A stretch of DNA of 64,000 bases from an uncultured Dysgonomonas sp. (GCF_934668725.1 NZ_CAKUOF010000012.1:72608-136607), one strand, 5' to 3'. Numbered from the stretch's first letter, positions 51,979 through 61,040 are shown. Numbers and translations: made by a program. Notes: generated from the letters alone by a model not told the origin.

Positions 51979-54900
51979 TTATTTACTACTTTTTCTTTTC
52001 TTTTTCAAAACAATCAGTAGTATTACAAATGCAACAAGCACCACACCCACGATAATGAAACCGTTTAGTGAGTTCTTCTCACCTTGCTCACCTTGTCCTG
52101 CTACCTGATCTTTCTTAAGAATCATACCGTTTTTAGCAGCGTCGGACGAAGCATTAGCAGTTTTCATATTCTGCAATTGCTGATTGTAAACCTTAGCATC
52201 GTCTGCCGAAACTTGTTTCGATATAAAGTCCTGTAGTTTACCATTACTTCCAGAGAAACCTGAACCTGTAGAACCAAATTCTTTAACCAGATCGGTATGC
52301 AGTTTAGCTACATCATTCAATTGCTGATCGGTAGCTTTCCACATTCCTTTACGGGCAGTTTCCATCATTACGGCAGTAATTTCTTGCAAAGCGGCAGGAT
52401 TTTCTTTCTTGAAAAATTCTTGTGTTCCCAGATTCATTTTGTCTTTTACATATACATCATAAATCTGATCCCACATTTCATTGTCAATTACATTTGGTTT
52501 CATCACATTCCATCCGTAAGTATTGGTTACCACTTCTGTTATTTGTGATGCACTCGACGAACCGCCTTTCATTATCTCTTTCACATATTCAGGATTGAAG
52601 ATGGTAGAACGAGCCTCAACACCGATAGCTTCTTTCAAGTCCTGCATCTTCACATTGTTGCGATTACGATAATCGGCAAAATAAGCATCAGGGTCTTTGC
52701 CTGTTACATCACGAACAGCAAGGTTCATACCTCCCATAAATTCGTAAACGTGATCGAGACTCAATGCTCCCCAAGTATTATTCTGACGAGGTTGTACAAT
52801 TACATCCGTATTGTGAAGTACGGCACGAAGCAAGCCGGCTTTGAATTCGCCCCACTCTTTTTCGCCACCGTACACAGCCCCCATATTATTGATATAAGTA
52901 TCGGCAATTTCTTTCTCCGATTCCCATTTATCGCCACTCGTTACCATGCCTTGAATACCTGTTCCGTACATACCGTTGATACCTCCGAATACACGCTGAG
53001 TAGACATTGCTCGTGCATCTTTGGGTGAAATGCCTTGTTCTACCAGTTGACGCTCTATCTCAATCGTACTTTTGCTAACCAAGTTATCGTACTTATCATT
53101 TTTAGCAGATGCTGCCATTTCTACGGCACGTGTGATTAATGACAAACGAGATGCTGCCAAATCGCGGAACTGACCCGAAGTTTGCACAACCACATCAATA
53201 CGTGGGCGTCCTAAAGTTTCAGTCGGAATCAATTGTAAGTCAGAAACACGTCCAAAGGCATCACGCACAGGTTCAACACCCAACATATAAAGTGCTTGTG
53301 CAATGGTAGCCCCTTCGCTCTCGATAAACTCACTACTCCAGAAAGTATAACTTACCTTACGCGGATATTCTCCATGTTCTTTTTTATACTGCTCGAGTGT
53401 TGCATTTACCAAGCCTACACCTTTATCCCAAGCCACTTCCGAAGGTGTAGCCTCAGCATTGATAGCATATAAGTTTCTACCTGTTGGCACAGCATTTGGA
53501 TTGGCAACTGCATCACCACCCGAAGAAGGAGCAATATATCCGCCTGAAAAAGCATTAAGAATCGCTTTCATCTCCAACTCAGGACTTTGCTGCAAGCCGA
53601 TCTTATAAGCAGTAATATTATTTATAGTACGCTCTATTTCGGCAATCGTACGGGCACGGTCTTTTTGCTCTTTAGTATATTCTGGGGCTTTCGGTTTGTC
53701 TTTTCCTCCCATAGCAGCTGGCTTTTGCGAAGAAGAAGAAGAAGAGCCTCCACCCATCATTCCACGTCTGGGTGGATTCAATATAGTTTTAGCTTCTGTC
53801 AAATCATTTTCAGTCAGACCTGCCACACTGCAAATAAGTGCATTGTTTACAACCTTTCCTCCTAATATTTGTCTTACCAAAGTTTTAGCAGGCTCTAAAT
53901 AATGTTGCGTAAAGAAGGCTTTATTTTTCAATTGCACTTCGGTTACTTTCCCTCTTTGTCTATCCAAAGCAGCCAAACTATATGCAATAGGATCGGCACT
54001 CATAGCCATTACCGAAGAAAGAATTTTTTCGGGGGTATAAGGTACACCGGTAGTATAAAGATGGCCGTTCATTTTCTCATTCGAGATTTCTTCGGCAAAA
54101 TTCTCTATTCTTTCAATATCCTCGGTCGAATATGGTTTAGTCAATACACTATCTAAACGAAGATCGCGATGTAAGCCCATTTCTACGGCAATTTTCTTTA
54201 CTGATAATGAAGCCTGAGGTTGTCTTGCCTCATCGATCTTATAATAATCACGTATCTTTTCCTGTAAAGTTCTGAATTGCGAACGGGTGTTGCTTTCCAT
54301 AAATGCAGGTGTCAGATAAGAGATAGTTGTTGCATACGAACGGCGTTTAGCCATCATACTTTCGCCCACATTACCAATGGTATAGTAATAGAAATGAGGA
54401 ATAGTTCCTACTAAACGATCAGGCCAGTCATTACTGCTTAAAGCTACTTGTTTTTGAGGTGTAAACTCTAAGCTACCATGTGTACCGAAGTGTAACATAG
54501 CATCTGCCTTAAACTCATATTGAGACCACAAATACGCTCCGATATAAGTATGAGAAGGAGGAGATTTTGCTCCGTGAACAATAGCAAATACATCACCACC
54601 TAAACCAGCCATCGGCTGTGGAAGTAAAGCAATATTTCCTAATTGAATACGAGCTACTGCCAGATACGATTTGTTATCTTTTTGAACACTCATATAAGCT
54701 CCGGGAGCTTCTCCGTATGTATTTACAACTTCGGCATACAGTTCTTTTGATAACGATTGATTGATCCACAATTCATATTGAGATTTTTCAATCAAAGCGG
54801 GTTTACCATTGCTAAGGAAACTGTCGAAAGCTCCTTCTGTATAAGGACTCAAGACTTCGCCCTGTGTCATCAATAGTTTCTCAAACTCTTTTTCGGTTGC

Positions 54901-56118
54901 AGGTAAATTATCTACTTTATAACCTTCGGCTTTCAATCGTAACAATACATTGTAAAGCGATGGCATAGTTTCCAATCCCTGAGCGGTAAGAGTCTCCTGC
55001 CCTGCCCCTTTGAAGAAGTAGATCGATATCTTCTTTTCAGCATTACTCTTATGCTTCAATGAAATAAAATTGCTTACAATCTGAGTAAAGCTCTTTAATC
55101 TATCGGGAATAGCCTTAAACACATATACTCCATCTTTATCTATTTCCTGTGCATTAATCACGTATGGATAAATAGCTCCATCCAATTCGGGCATAACTAC
55201 ACTTTGCGACATGAAACCTCCAAACATTCCCATCGGATCGTTCATCCACTCGTCTTTCGTTTGTAAGATGCTTAATGGTGAAAAAATTGGAATATTTTTT
55301 TCTTTCAACCACTCCACTGCCGCATCTGCTTGCCCCATAGCCAAACGACCATGTGCAAAGTAGATAACTGCATCGGGATTAATTTCTTTCAGAAAGTCCA
55401 ATCGTTTCATTCCCGATGATACAGGATAAATATTGGTTCCTGCATTCTGAAACGAAACAATCATACTATCTATATTATCTCTGTTTCCACTAAACGGATC
55501 GTTCAATCCTCCTACAACAGCTACTTTTGGTGCACCTTCTTTAAAGATATTCAGTTTTTTAAGATAGGCTTCATATTCAGCAACAGTTTTAAAAGACACA
55601 TTCTCATCCAGATGATACAGAACATCATCAGCTGTTTCTACCAAAGAATCTGGAGGTGTAACAAAAAATGTCTTCTTATCTATATCTTGACGGATATACC
55701 TCGCCAAGCTTTGATAATTCTTTTTATTTCCATTACCAATATAAGCTGATACTTGTACTTTCTGAATACTATCCAAGTTGCAAATCGCATTATCAGGATT
55801 AGTGGCAGCATAAATATAAACAGGTACTCCTTTATCGGCAGCGGCCTGTATTTGGGCACGTTGTTCGGCAGTAGCCTTCATACCCATACCAAAACCTAAC
55901 ACAAAGTCGTAATCTCCCAACTTGTCTAATTCTTCGAGAGATACATCTTCGTATTTGATAAATTTATCAGTATTCGATTTTATAAAACTGGTAGACTGAA
56001 ACTGTTGAAAATTGACTAACGCGATCTTTGTCGTCGAAGCCAATTTTGCCCAAGCCAACCATCCTGCTACAAAAACTAATATTGCAGCAAGTATTAATAT
56101 GATTTTCGTTCTATTCAT
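51979..56118 (-). CDS. hmuS: HmuS: CobN-like haem dechelatase, membrane-anchored
   Basis: ATG 56118 gives 1379 residues; the longer frame would need TTG. An N-terminal membrane anchor (about residues 3-24) and a C-terminal helix (IVGVVLVAFVILLIVL) with a Lys/Arg tail flank a CobN/BchH-type large chelatase body, with segments such as HGRLAMGQADAAVEWLKEK, MLHFGTHGSLEFTPQKQ and YGEAPGAYMSV. A Gly/Ser/Met/Pro-rich insert (GMMGGGSSSSSSQ) lies near residues 780-800. The setting with hmuR, hmuY, T, U and V identifies it as HmuS, shown in Bacteroides to remove iron from haem under anaerobic conditions, not as a cobalt chelatase of B12 synthesis. Confidence 0.92.
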   Translation of the reverse strand: MNRTKIILILAAILVFVAGWLAWAKLASTTKIALVNFQQFQSTSFIKSNTDKFIKYEDVSLEELDKLGDYDFVLGFGMGMKATAEQRAQIQAAADKGVPVYIYAATNPDNAICNLDSIQKVQVSAYIGNGNKKNYQSLARYIRQDIDKKTFFVTPPDSLVETADDVLYHLDENVSFKTVAEYEAYLKKLNIFKEGAPKVAVVGGLNDPFSGNRDNIDSMIVSFQNAGTNIYPVSSGMKRLDFLKEINPDAVIYFAHGRLAMGQADAAVEWLKEKNIPIFSPLSILQTKDEWMNDPMGMFGGFMSQSVVMPELDGAIYPYVINAQEIDKDGVYVFKAIPDRLKSFTQIVSNFISLKHKSNAEKKISIYFFKGAGQETLTAQGLETMPSLYNVLLRLKAEGYKVDNLPATEKEFEKLLMTQGEVLSPYTEGAFDSFLSNGKPALIEKSQYELWINQSLSKELYAEVVNTYGEAPGAYMSVQKDNKSYLAVARIQLGNIALLPQPMAGLGGDVFAIVHGAKSPPSHTYIGAYLWSQYEFKADAMLHFGTHGSLEFTPQKQVALSSNDWPDRLVGTIPHFYYYTIGNVGESMMAKRRSYATTISYLTPAFMESNTRSQFRTLQEKIRDYYKIDEARQPQASLSVKKIAVEMGLHRDLRLDSVLTKPYSTEDIERIENFAEEISNEKMNGHLYTTGVPYTPEKILSSVMAMSADPIAYSLAALDRQRGKVTEVQLKNKAFFTQHYLEPAKTLVRQILGGKVVNNALICSVAGLTENDLTEAKTILNPPRRGMMGGGSSSSSSQKPAAMGGKDKPKAPEYTKEQKDRARTIAEIERTINNITAYKIGLQQSPELEMKAILNAFSGGYIAPSSGGDAVANPNAVPTGRNLYAINAEATPSEVAWDKGVGLVNATLEQYKKEHGEYPRKVSYTFWSSEFIESEGATIAQALYMLGVEPVRDAFGRVSDLQLIPTETLGRPRIDVVVQTSGQFRDLAASRLSLITRAVEMAASAKNDKYDNLVSKSTIEIERQLVEQGISPKDARAMSTQRVFGGINGMYGTGIQGMVTSGDKWESEKEIADTYINNMGAVYGGEKEWGEFKAGLLRAVLHNTDVIVQPRQNNTWGALSLDHVYEFMGGMNLAVRDVTGKDPDAYFADYRNRNNVKMQDLKEAIGVEARSTIFNPEYVKEIMKGGSSSASQITEVVTNTYGWNVMKPNVIDNEMWDQIYDVYVKDKMNLGTQEFFKKENPAALQEITAVMMETARKGMWKATDQQLNDVAKLHTDLVKEFGSTGSGFSGSNGKLQDFISKQVSADDAKVYNQQLQNMKTANASSDAAKNGMILKKDQVAGQGEQGEKNSLNGFIIVGVVLVAFVILLIVLKKKRKSSK

Positions 56119-56203
56119 ATAAATTTTAGAGATAGAGATTGACAAACCGATACAACATCAGTTTGCCAATCGTCTGGTTCTTATTACTATTTAGGTTGTA
56201 ACT

Positions 56204-57547
56204 TTATTTTATTAAAGCATATTCTACAACCGGATAACCTCTTTCACCGCCATCGCCGCCACTCATCGAAACAAAACGTATTTTGTAAACATTATCAGAG
56301 GCATCTTTAATAACATAAAAACGATCGGTTTTCACAGCCGGTAAAGCATTAGGACCACCACCCGATCTCCATTTGCTGCCTATTACATCAACCGCATCCG
56401 AAAATTCTGTAGAGGTAACATTACTTGCTGCGTATTTATCGTAAGCAACAGTAGATGTCAGCACTTCGGCAGCTTTAACTCCTCCTTTGGTATTGATATA
56501 TACAAAATCAGAGAAGATATAAGGTAGAGTACCTGTTTTGTACATAGCACGCGTCCATTCTATATCCCATTTTGCTTTTTCGGGTTGTACTGAAACTACT
56601 TTATCTGTAGTAATTGAAGCATATACAAAGTTATAAGCTGAGTTTTTAGCAACATCTAACGATTTTACAGCAGTTTCATTGCTTTTTGCATATTGAATTG
56701 TATAAGTATCGGCATCTTTCTTCGAAACTTTAACTCTATATAAAGGAGATTGCGACTCACCTAAACTTACAATATATACTCTGCCCTCTTTAATCACTGA
56801 TTTTGACAGATCACCCAATACATCATCTACGATATCAAAATTTCCTTCACCTCCACCAATTACTAATTTTGCAGCATAAGCCACAGAATCGGCAGTTGAA
56901 ATAGCAGCATCAAGAGTCTGATTTGTAGCTTCAATAGCTGTACTTGCTGTTGTATTATTCAGAATAACACCGAAATCGCTACCGGTAGAGAATCCAAAAT
57001 TCCAAGATTTACGAGCAACCGAAGTTTGTTCATTTCCACTAAAGTCTACAAATACCGAATTTATGGCACTAGCACCACCTTCTCCTCCTTCGAGTTTCAG
57101 AGTCGATCCGGTAGAAATGATTGCTCCAAATGCTAACTTTAATGATTTATTAGATCCGAGAACAATACCAGCACTAGCTGTTGAAATTTCAAAATTGATA
57201 GATTCGTCACCATCAAATAAAGTTGCTACTTTTTTCACCTCCACTGTTGCCGAAGTCTCTCCTGCAGGAATGGTTACTGTCAATACATTATTTGTAGCCG
57301 CTGGGGTTGTTGTATAGTCTGTTCCATAACTAACTCCCTTTGGTGTTGTGGTAAGTGATATAGTTACAGCAGCATCTGCTTTTCGATCAATATTTACAGT
57401 AAACGATTTTGATGTTTCTGTTTCACCGATACCTAGTTCGGTCGCTGAAAAATTAACAGTGTTATCTGGTAGTGGTGCATCATCATCGCTACACGAGGTA
57501 GCGAATAATCCGACCAATAGAAAACTAAAATAAAGTACTTTTTTCAT
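56204..57547 (-). CDS. hmuY: HmuY-type haem-binding lipoprotein with N-terminal Calx-beta-like domain
   Basis: This 447-residue lipoprotein has a lipobox ending ATSC (near residue 19) followed by SDDDAP, a strong surface-export signal. Residues ~30-140 resemble a Calx-beta or Ig-like repeat (FSATELGIGETETSKSFTVNIDR, ISLTTTPKGVSYGTDYTTTPA, TVTIPAGETSATVEVKKVATLFDGDESINFEIS). Residues ~155-447 match the HmuY domain: FSTGSDFGVILNNT, VSVQPEKAKWDIEWTRAMY, SSTEFSDAVDVIGSKWRSGGG. The usual HmuY (about 216 residues in Porphyromonas gingivalis) lacks the first domain. The product should seize haem from host proteins and pass it to HmuR, encoded 54 bases upstream. Confidence 0.88.
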   Translation of the reverse strand: MKKVLYFSFLLVGLFATSCSDDDAPLPDNTVNFSATELGIGETETSKSFTVNIDRKADAAVTISLTTTPKGVSYGTDYTTTPAATNNVLTVTIPAGETSATVEVKKVATLFDGDESINFEISTASAGIVLGSNKSLKLAFGAIISTGSTLKLEGGEGGASAINSVFVDFSGNEQTSVARKSWNFGFSTGSDFGVILNNTTASTAIEATNQTLDAAISTADSVAYAAKLVIGGGEGNFDIVDDVLGDLSKSVIKEGRVYIVSLGESQSPLYRVKVSKKDADTYTIQYAKSNETAVKSLDVAKNSAYNFVYASITTDKVVSVQPEKAKWDIEWTRAMYKTGTLPYIFSDFVYINTKGGVKAAEVLTSTVAYDKYAASNVTSTEFSDAVDVIGSKWRSGGGPNALPAVKTDRFYVIKDASDNVYKIRFVSMSGGDGGERGYPVVEYALIK

Positions 57548-57581
57548 TTGGATTATTTATTGATTATTGTTAGTAAAAAAA

Positions 57582-57604
57582 AATTAAGATCTCAGACCTT
57601 TTTA
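57582..57604. repeat. post-stop palindrome, copy f
   Basis: On the - strand the hmuR stop reads CAATAAAAAGGTCTGAGATCTTAA. The left part and palindrome match copy b (AATAAAAAGGTCTGAGACCTTAA) with one difference. It sits between hmuR and hmuY. Confidence 0.65.
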
Positions 57605-59887
57605 TTGTTGAAAATTATATGTCAATCCTACAAAGTAGGAACGTCCACAAGCCAATTGTGTTGAACCTGTTCCTCCACTATGAGCTCCTCCCGAAGAGCC
57701 TGTATTACGAACAGTTGTTATATCAAAAAGATTCCTTACTCCGACAGATCCTAGTAATCCTTTTACAATTGTTCGAGTAACTGTTACATCGGCCCAATTA
57801 TAACTATCAAGACCTAGAAGACTCATTTTTTTATTATCGTCCAACTTATACTCTTTACGGGCTCCGGTAAGTTTATAGAATATATTAAATGTGGCTACTT
57901 TAGTCCAATCATAAGTAAGGTTAAGTGCTATCTCTGGCGAATATCTAAATTTGTCCATATCTTCACCCTCATAAATATCATCTTCATAAAAGCTATTATA
58001 GCGACCTAAATACGAAACATTTAGGGAAGCCCTGAGTGATTGCCAATACAAATTATTTTCTAATGTCACTCCCAAAGTTTTAAACTTATCAATATTATAA
58101 TATGTATTATAGCCTACATTTTTTAATGATTCAACCAATGAAATACGATCTCTAAAATCATTATAAAACCCTGTAAAAGTAGTCGTTAACCTTATAGACT
58201 CATTGTGTAGTGAGCGCCATGTCAATGAAGCCATATAACTGTTGGAGTACTCAGCTTTAAGATCAGGATTACCATCAATATGATGGTTAGAATCATGAAA
58301 TGAATAATATAGTTCTTGTAAAGTAGGTGATCTAAATCCACGTGCATAAGATAAACGCAAATCAATATCGCCTGTTATTTTAGCCTTCAGGTTTATTGCG
58401 GGTACTGCCCAAGGAGCATCATACACTGAGTTAAACGATGAGCGAACACCTGGACGAATACTTAACCATTGGAGCGGTGTATATTCAGCTGATAAAAATA
58501 GAGCTGTATTGTTTACACGATGCGATCCGGCAATTCGGTCTCCCGTACCTTCATCTGATTGAAATTCAACTCCGGGCTGTAATATTAGTTTATTAGAGGC
58601 TTTCCAAACCCCCATTACACGTCCAAACCATGCATTAAAATTAGTTTCATCTTGTGCTCCTTGCTCCAATGAAAGCTCTTTCTTCCCTGTTGACAGATCT
58701 ATCATTGTGGTGCGAGTTCTGCGTGTATAGTCTTGGAAAGACCCCGCTGCAGAAAGACTAAAACGGCTGCTTACTTTCCATTCTCCTTGTAGTTGGTGAG
58801 TATACCTGTTTACAATAAATTCTTTATCCGAAGTTTTGTTTGTTACAGGGTTAATGTCAGCTTCTGTCAGTAAATTTTCATTCAGATAATCAAGCCTGTA
58901 ATAAATATTATAATTTTGCTTTGTATATCCCAGCTGTCCACCGACTAGGTATTGTTCTTTAGGCTGCCATTGCTTTTTACGTCCGGTAGAATCACCCTGC
59001 CATCCTCCAAAATCATTACGAGTAAAACTGGCTCCTGCATATAATCCATTATCTAGTGCGTATTGAGCATTAACTCCTTGGTTGTGATTACCTTCCCCTG
59101 TGAAAAAATTATATTCCTTGCCAATACTTTCTTCTTGGAGGCGTGCACCTATAGCCAAATGCTTTTTGTCCTCAAGTCTTCCTTTTTTAGTTATTACGTT
59201 TATAACTCCTGCCAAAGCATCTGTACCATAAATAACGGACATTGGACCTTCTATTATTTCAATACGTTCTACAGTATTAATATCTATTTGGCTAAGACTT
59301 TGTTTAGATGCGAGCCGATCTATTATAGGTACACCATCGATTAATACCTTCACATTATTGCCACTCATACCCATTAGTTCGAAGTCAGTTTCGCCCAAAG
59401 CCATATCATTAGAAAGCCTTATCCCAATTTCTGTATTTAATACTCCTTGTATACTGGTCGCAGCTCTTTGTTGGATTTGTTCACTATTAATAACACGAAC
59501 TTTATATATCGAATTGCGAAGCGATTGAGGCGTAAACTGTCCTGTCACAACAACTTCACCTAACTGATTTTTATTCTCAATAATTGTTATATCAGGGAAA
59601 TAATTAGGTGCTCCTGATTTGATTATTACAGGAAACTCTTTTCGATGAGCAAATATAGAGTAGACAACCATTGTATACTCTCCTGCGGGAGCTTCAATTT
59701 TGAATTCCCCTTCAGCATTCGTTATATCTCCATAAGCTGTATTTTTAAGTACTACCGATATAAATTCTGATGGATATCCATCTATTGTTTTTACTACCCC
59801 TGTTATATTTTCTTTTGCTATTTTTTGAGCAAAAGAATCTACCGTGAGTGCCAATAAGGCAATCACAACACACACATGTTTTAACAT
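57602..59887 (-). CDS. hmuR: HmuR: TonB-dependent haem receptor
   Basis: This 761-residue protein has a signal peptide, a carboxypeptidase-regulatory-like domain (about 25-110, with ITGVVKTIDGYPSEFISVVL), a plug domain (GEVVVTGQFTPQSLRNSIYKVRVI, IDGVPIIDRLAS, GPMSVIYGTDALAGVINVITKKG) and a 22-strand barrel ending VGLTYNFQQ. Boxes typical of haem receptors are visible: ARGFRSPTLQELYYSF (FRAP-like) and GNPDLKAEYS (NPDL). It carries haem across the outer membrane with energy from TonB. Here it is the first gene, before hmuY; the Porphyromonas gingivalis operon has hmuY first. An exact -7 box with a spaced TTG lies upstream. Confidence 0.92.
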   Translation of the reverse strand: MLKHVCVVIALLALTVDSFAQKIAKENITGVVKTIDGYPSEFISVVLKNTAYGDITNAEGEFKIEAPAGEYTMVVYSIFAHRKEFPVIIKSGAPNYFPDITIIENKNQLGEVVVTGQFTPQSLRNSIYKVRVINSEQIQQRAATSIQGVLNTEIGIRLSNDMALGETDFELMGMSGNNVKVLIDGVPIIDRLASKQSLSQIDINTVERIEIIEGPMSVIYGTDALAGVINVITKKGRLEDKKHLAIGARLQEESIGKEYNFFTGEGNHNQGVNAQYALDNGLYAGASFTRNDFGGWQGDSTGRKKQWQPKEQYLVGGQLGYTKQNYNIYYRLDYLNENLLTEADINPVTNKTSDKEFIVNRYTHQLQGEWKVSSRFSLSAAGSFQDYTRRTRTTMIDLSTGKKELSLEQGAQDETNFNAWFGRVMGVWKASNKLILQPGVEFQSDEGTGDRIAGSHRVNNTALFLSAEYTPLQWLSIRPGVRSSFNSVYDAPWAVPAINLKAKITGDIDLRLSYARGFRSPTLQELYYSFHDSNHHIDGNPDLKAEYSNSYMASLTWRSLHNESIRLTTTFTGFYNDFRDRISLVESLKNVGYNTYYNIDKFKTLGVTLENNLYWQSLRASLNVSYLGRYNSFYEDDIYEGEDMDKFRYSPEIALNLTYDWTKVATFNIFYKLTGARKEYKLDDNKKMSLLGLDSYNWADVTVTRTIVKGLLGSVGVRNLFDITTVRNTGSSGGAHSGGTGSTQLACGRSYFVGLTYNFQQ

Positions 59888-60274
59888 ATATTTTTATTTA
59901 TTTATTATTTAGAACATTCCACAGAATTCCTACAATAAATTAATTATAAGAATCATACAAAAGAATCAAAGACAATCAATTGATCTATCAGTACTTTTAT
60001 TAAGACTATACTATGTCAACAAGTGCTAATTCCACAGTAACAAAAGTAGGGTCTTCAAAAAAGGTACACAATACCTAAATATAATGAGATTTCAGATTGG
60101 GATTAATTACTTATAGCTATTCTTTATACTCGATGTAAAGAATGCAAACAGATATCAATTATAGTTCTTTGAATACATATAGACAAAGCTGATGCCTTAT
60201 AGATTATGCAATATTATAAAAACATATCATATAGACAATATGTTATGTATTTATAAACATAAATCTATCAAGTT
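59888..60274. other. leader and promoter region upstream of hmuR
   Basis: No gene is seen in these 387 bases. On the - strand TTG (complement 60068-60070) and TACTTTTG (complement 60040-60047) are 20 bases apart, an exact Bacteroidetes promoter, giving an hmuR leader of about 145 bases. I see no clear Fur-type palindrome and no B12-box sequence in the leader. Confidence 0.45.
60040..60070 (-). promoter_or_regulatory. predicted hmu operon promoter
   Basis: TTG-N20-TACTTTTG on the - strand fits both elements and the spacing of the Bacteroidetes sigma consensus. It would drive hmuRYSTUV. Confidence 0.55.
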
Positions 60275-60436
60275 ATGAAACAGAATGATATAATAAAATC
60301 TTCTACAGATTTTAAAGGCTACGAAGAAGCCCGCAGAGATAAAAGTAATCAAACTCCGCAGCCTATTAGCAACAAAGAAGTCAAAGCTGCAGTAAATAGA
60401 ATAAATCCTGACGGAAATACTCAGGAAAGAGGATAA
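60275..60436 (+). CDS. 53-residue basic/polar small protein
   Basis: A short frame from ATG 60275 to TAA 60434-60436 encodes a hydrophilic 53-residue protein. It has alternating Lys, Arg, Glu and Asp, a DFKGYEEARRDKSN segment and the end INPDGNTQERG. It has no cysteine, no membrane helix and no signal peptide. Composition and lack of stops argue for a real gene; it also lies in an otherwise non-coding + strand region just before two RNA-like elements. I do not recognise a family. Such short hydrophilic proteins are common and poorly annotated in Bacteroidales. Confidence 0.5.
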   Translation: MKQNDIIKSSTDFKGYEEARRDKSNQTPQPISNKEVKAAVNRINPDGNTQERG

Positions 60437-60525
60437 TTTTTTTAAGGTATTTTTCGGCTCATAAATTTAGTTATAAAATATATTTATATATAACTCATAA
60501 AACTTTATTACAGAGTCAATTGTTT

Positions 60526-60600
60526 ATAATATGTGTTTTTCATAGTATTAGATTTAAGGTTAATGGAGATTGGTTGTCGGGAGACAACCAATTCTTTTTT
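60526..60600 (+). ncRNA. structured RNA-like element, copy 1
   Basis: A 39-base block (60526-60564) is identical to one at 60663-60701. It is followed by a hairpin ATTGGTTGTC-GGGA-GACAACCAAT (60569-60592) and a T-run. This looks like a short transcript or leader ending in a rho-independent terminator. Copy 2 has a different stem that still pairs. Confidence 0.55.
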
Positions 60601-60662
60601 ATAAAAGCTAATATTTGTAGATAAATCTTATTCATTGAACTTTTTTATCCCAGTAAATGTTA

Positions 60663-60741
60663 ATAATATGTGTTTTTCATAGTATTAGATTTAAGGTTAA
60701 TAATGGGGTAAGGTTGTCGGGATGACAATCTTACTTTTTTT
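60663..60741 (+). ncRNA. structured RNA-like element, copy 2
   Basis: The same 39-base block (60663-60701) is followed by GTAAGGTTGTC-GGGAT-GACAATCTTAC (60708-60734), an 11-pair stem with one G-T pair, and a T-run. Relative to copy 1 the outer stem bases changed on both sides, so pairing was kept while sequence was not. The 5' block and the loop GGGA are conserved. Confidence 0.55.
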
Positions 60742-60888
60742 ATAAGAAAATCGAAGCTTTCAAAATAAACTTCACGAAAATAGTAAAGTATAATAGCTCA
60801 GGCATAAATATAAATATGTAGAAAAACCTTTATTTATAAACATTACAAAACTTTTCTTTATAATGTTTTCTTTTTTAAGAAAAATATC

Positions 60889-60896
60889 TATCTTTG
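60889..60896 (+). promoter_or_regulatory. predicted -7 box of tRNA-Arg
   Basis: TATCTTTG is an exact TAnnTTTG match, 23 bases before the mature tRNA 5' end. Confidence 0.5.
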
Positions 60897-60918
60897 CACT
60901 CGCTAAGACAAAAGGTGA

Positions 60919-60992
60919 GGTCCGGTAGCTCAGCTGGATAGAGCAACAGCCTTCTAAGCTGTGGGTCACAGGTTCGAATCCTGTTCGGATCA
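60919..60992 (+). tRNA. tRNA-Arg (anticodon TCT)
   Basis: The 74 bases fold into a cloverleaf. The acceptor GGTCCGG pairs with TCGGATC (two G-T pairs) with discriminator A, the D stem is GCTC/GAGC, the anticodon arm ACAGC-CTTCTAA-GCTGT has anticodon TCT, and the T arm is ACAGG-TTCGAAT-CCTGT. It reads AGA codons. CCA is not encoded. A terminator follows. Confidence 0.97.
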
Positions 60993-61004
60993 CTTTAAAT
61001 GCAA

Positions 61005-61040
61005 AGACTTGTAAATGAATAATTTACAAGTCTTTTTTTT
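61005..61040 (+). terminator. terminator after tRNA-Arg
   Basis: AGACTTGTAAAT (61005-61016) pairs perfectly with ATTTACAAGTCT (61022-61033), followed by eight T residues. Confidence 0.9.

Noticed and set aside
50143..59887. B12 biosynthesis or cobalamin uptake locus, because of the CobN-like chelatase with a TonB receptor
   Set aside because: The HmuY-type lipoprotein, DUF2149 protein and ExbB-type channel match the hmu haem operon, no other cobalamin genes are nearby, and no B12-box sequence is seen upstream of the receptor.
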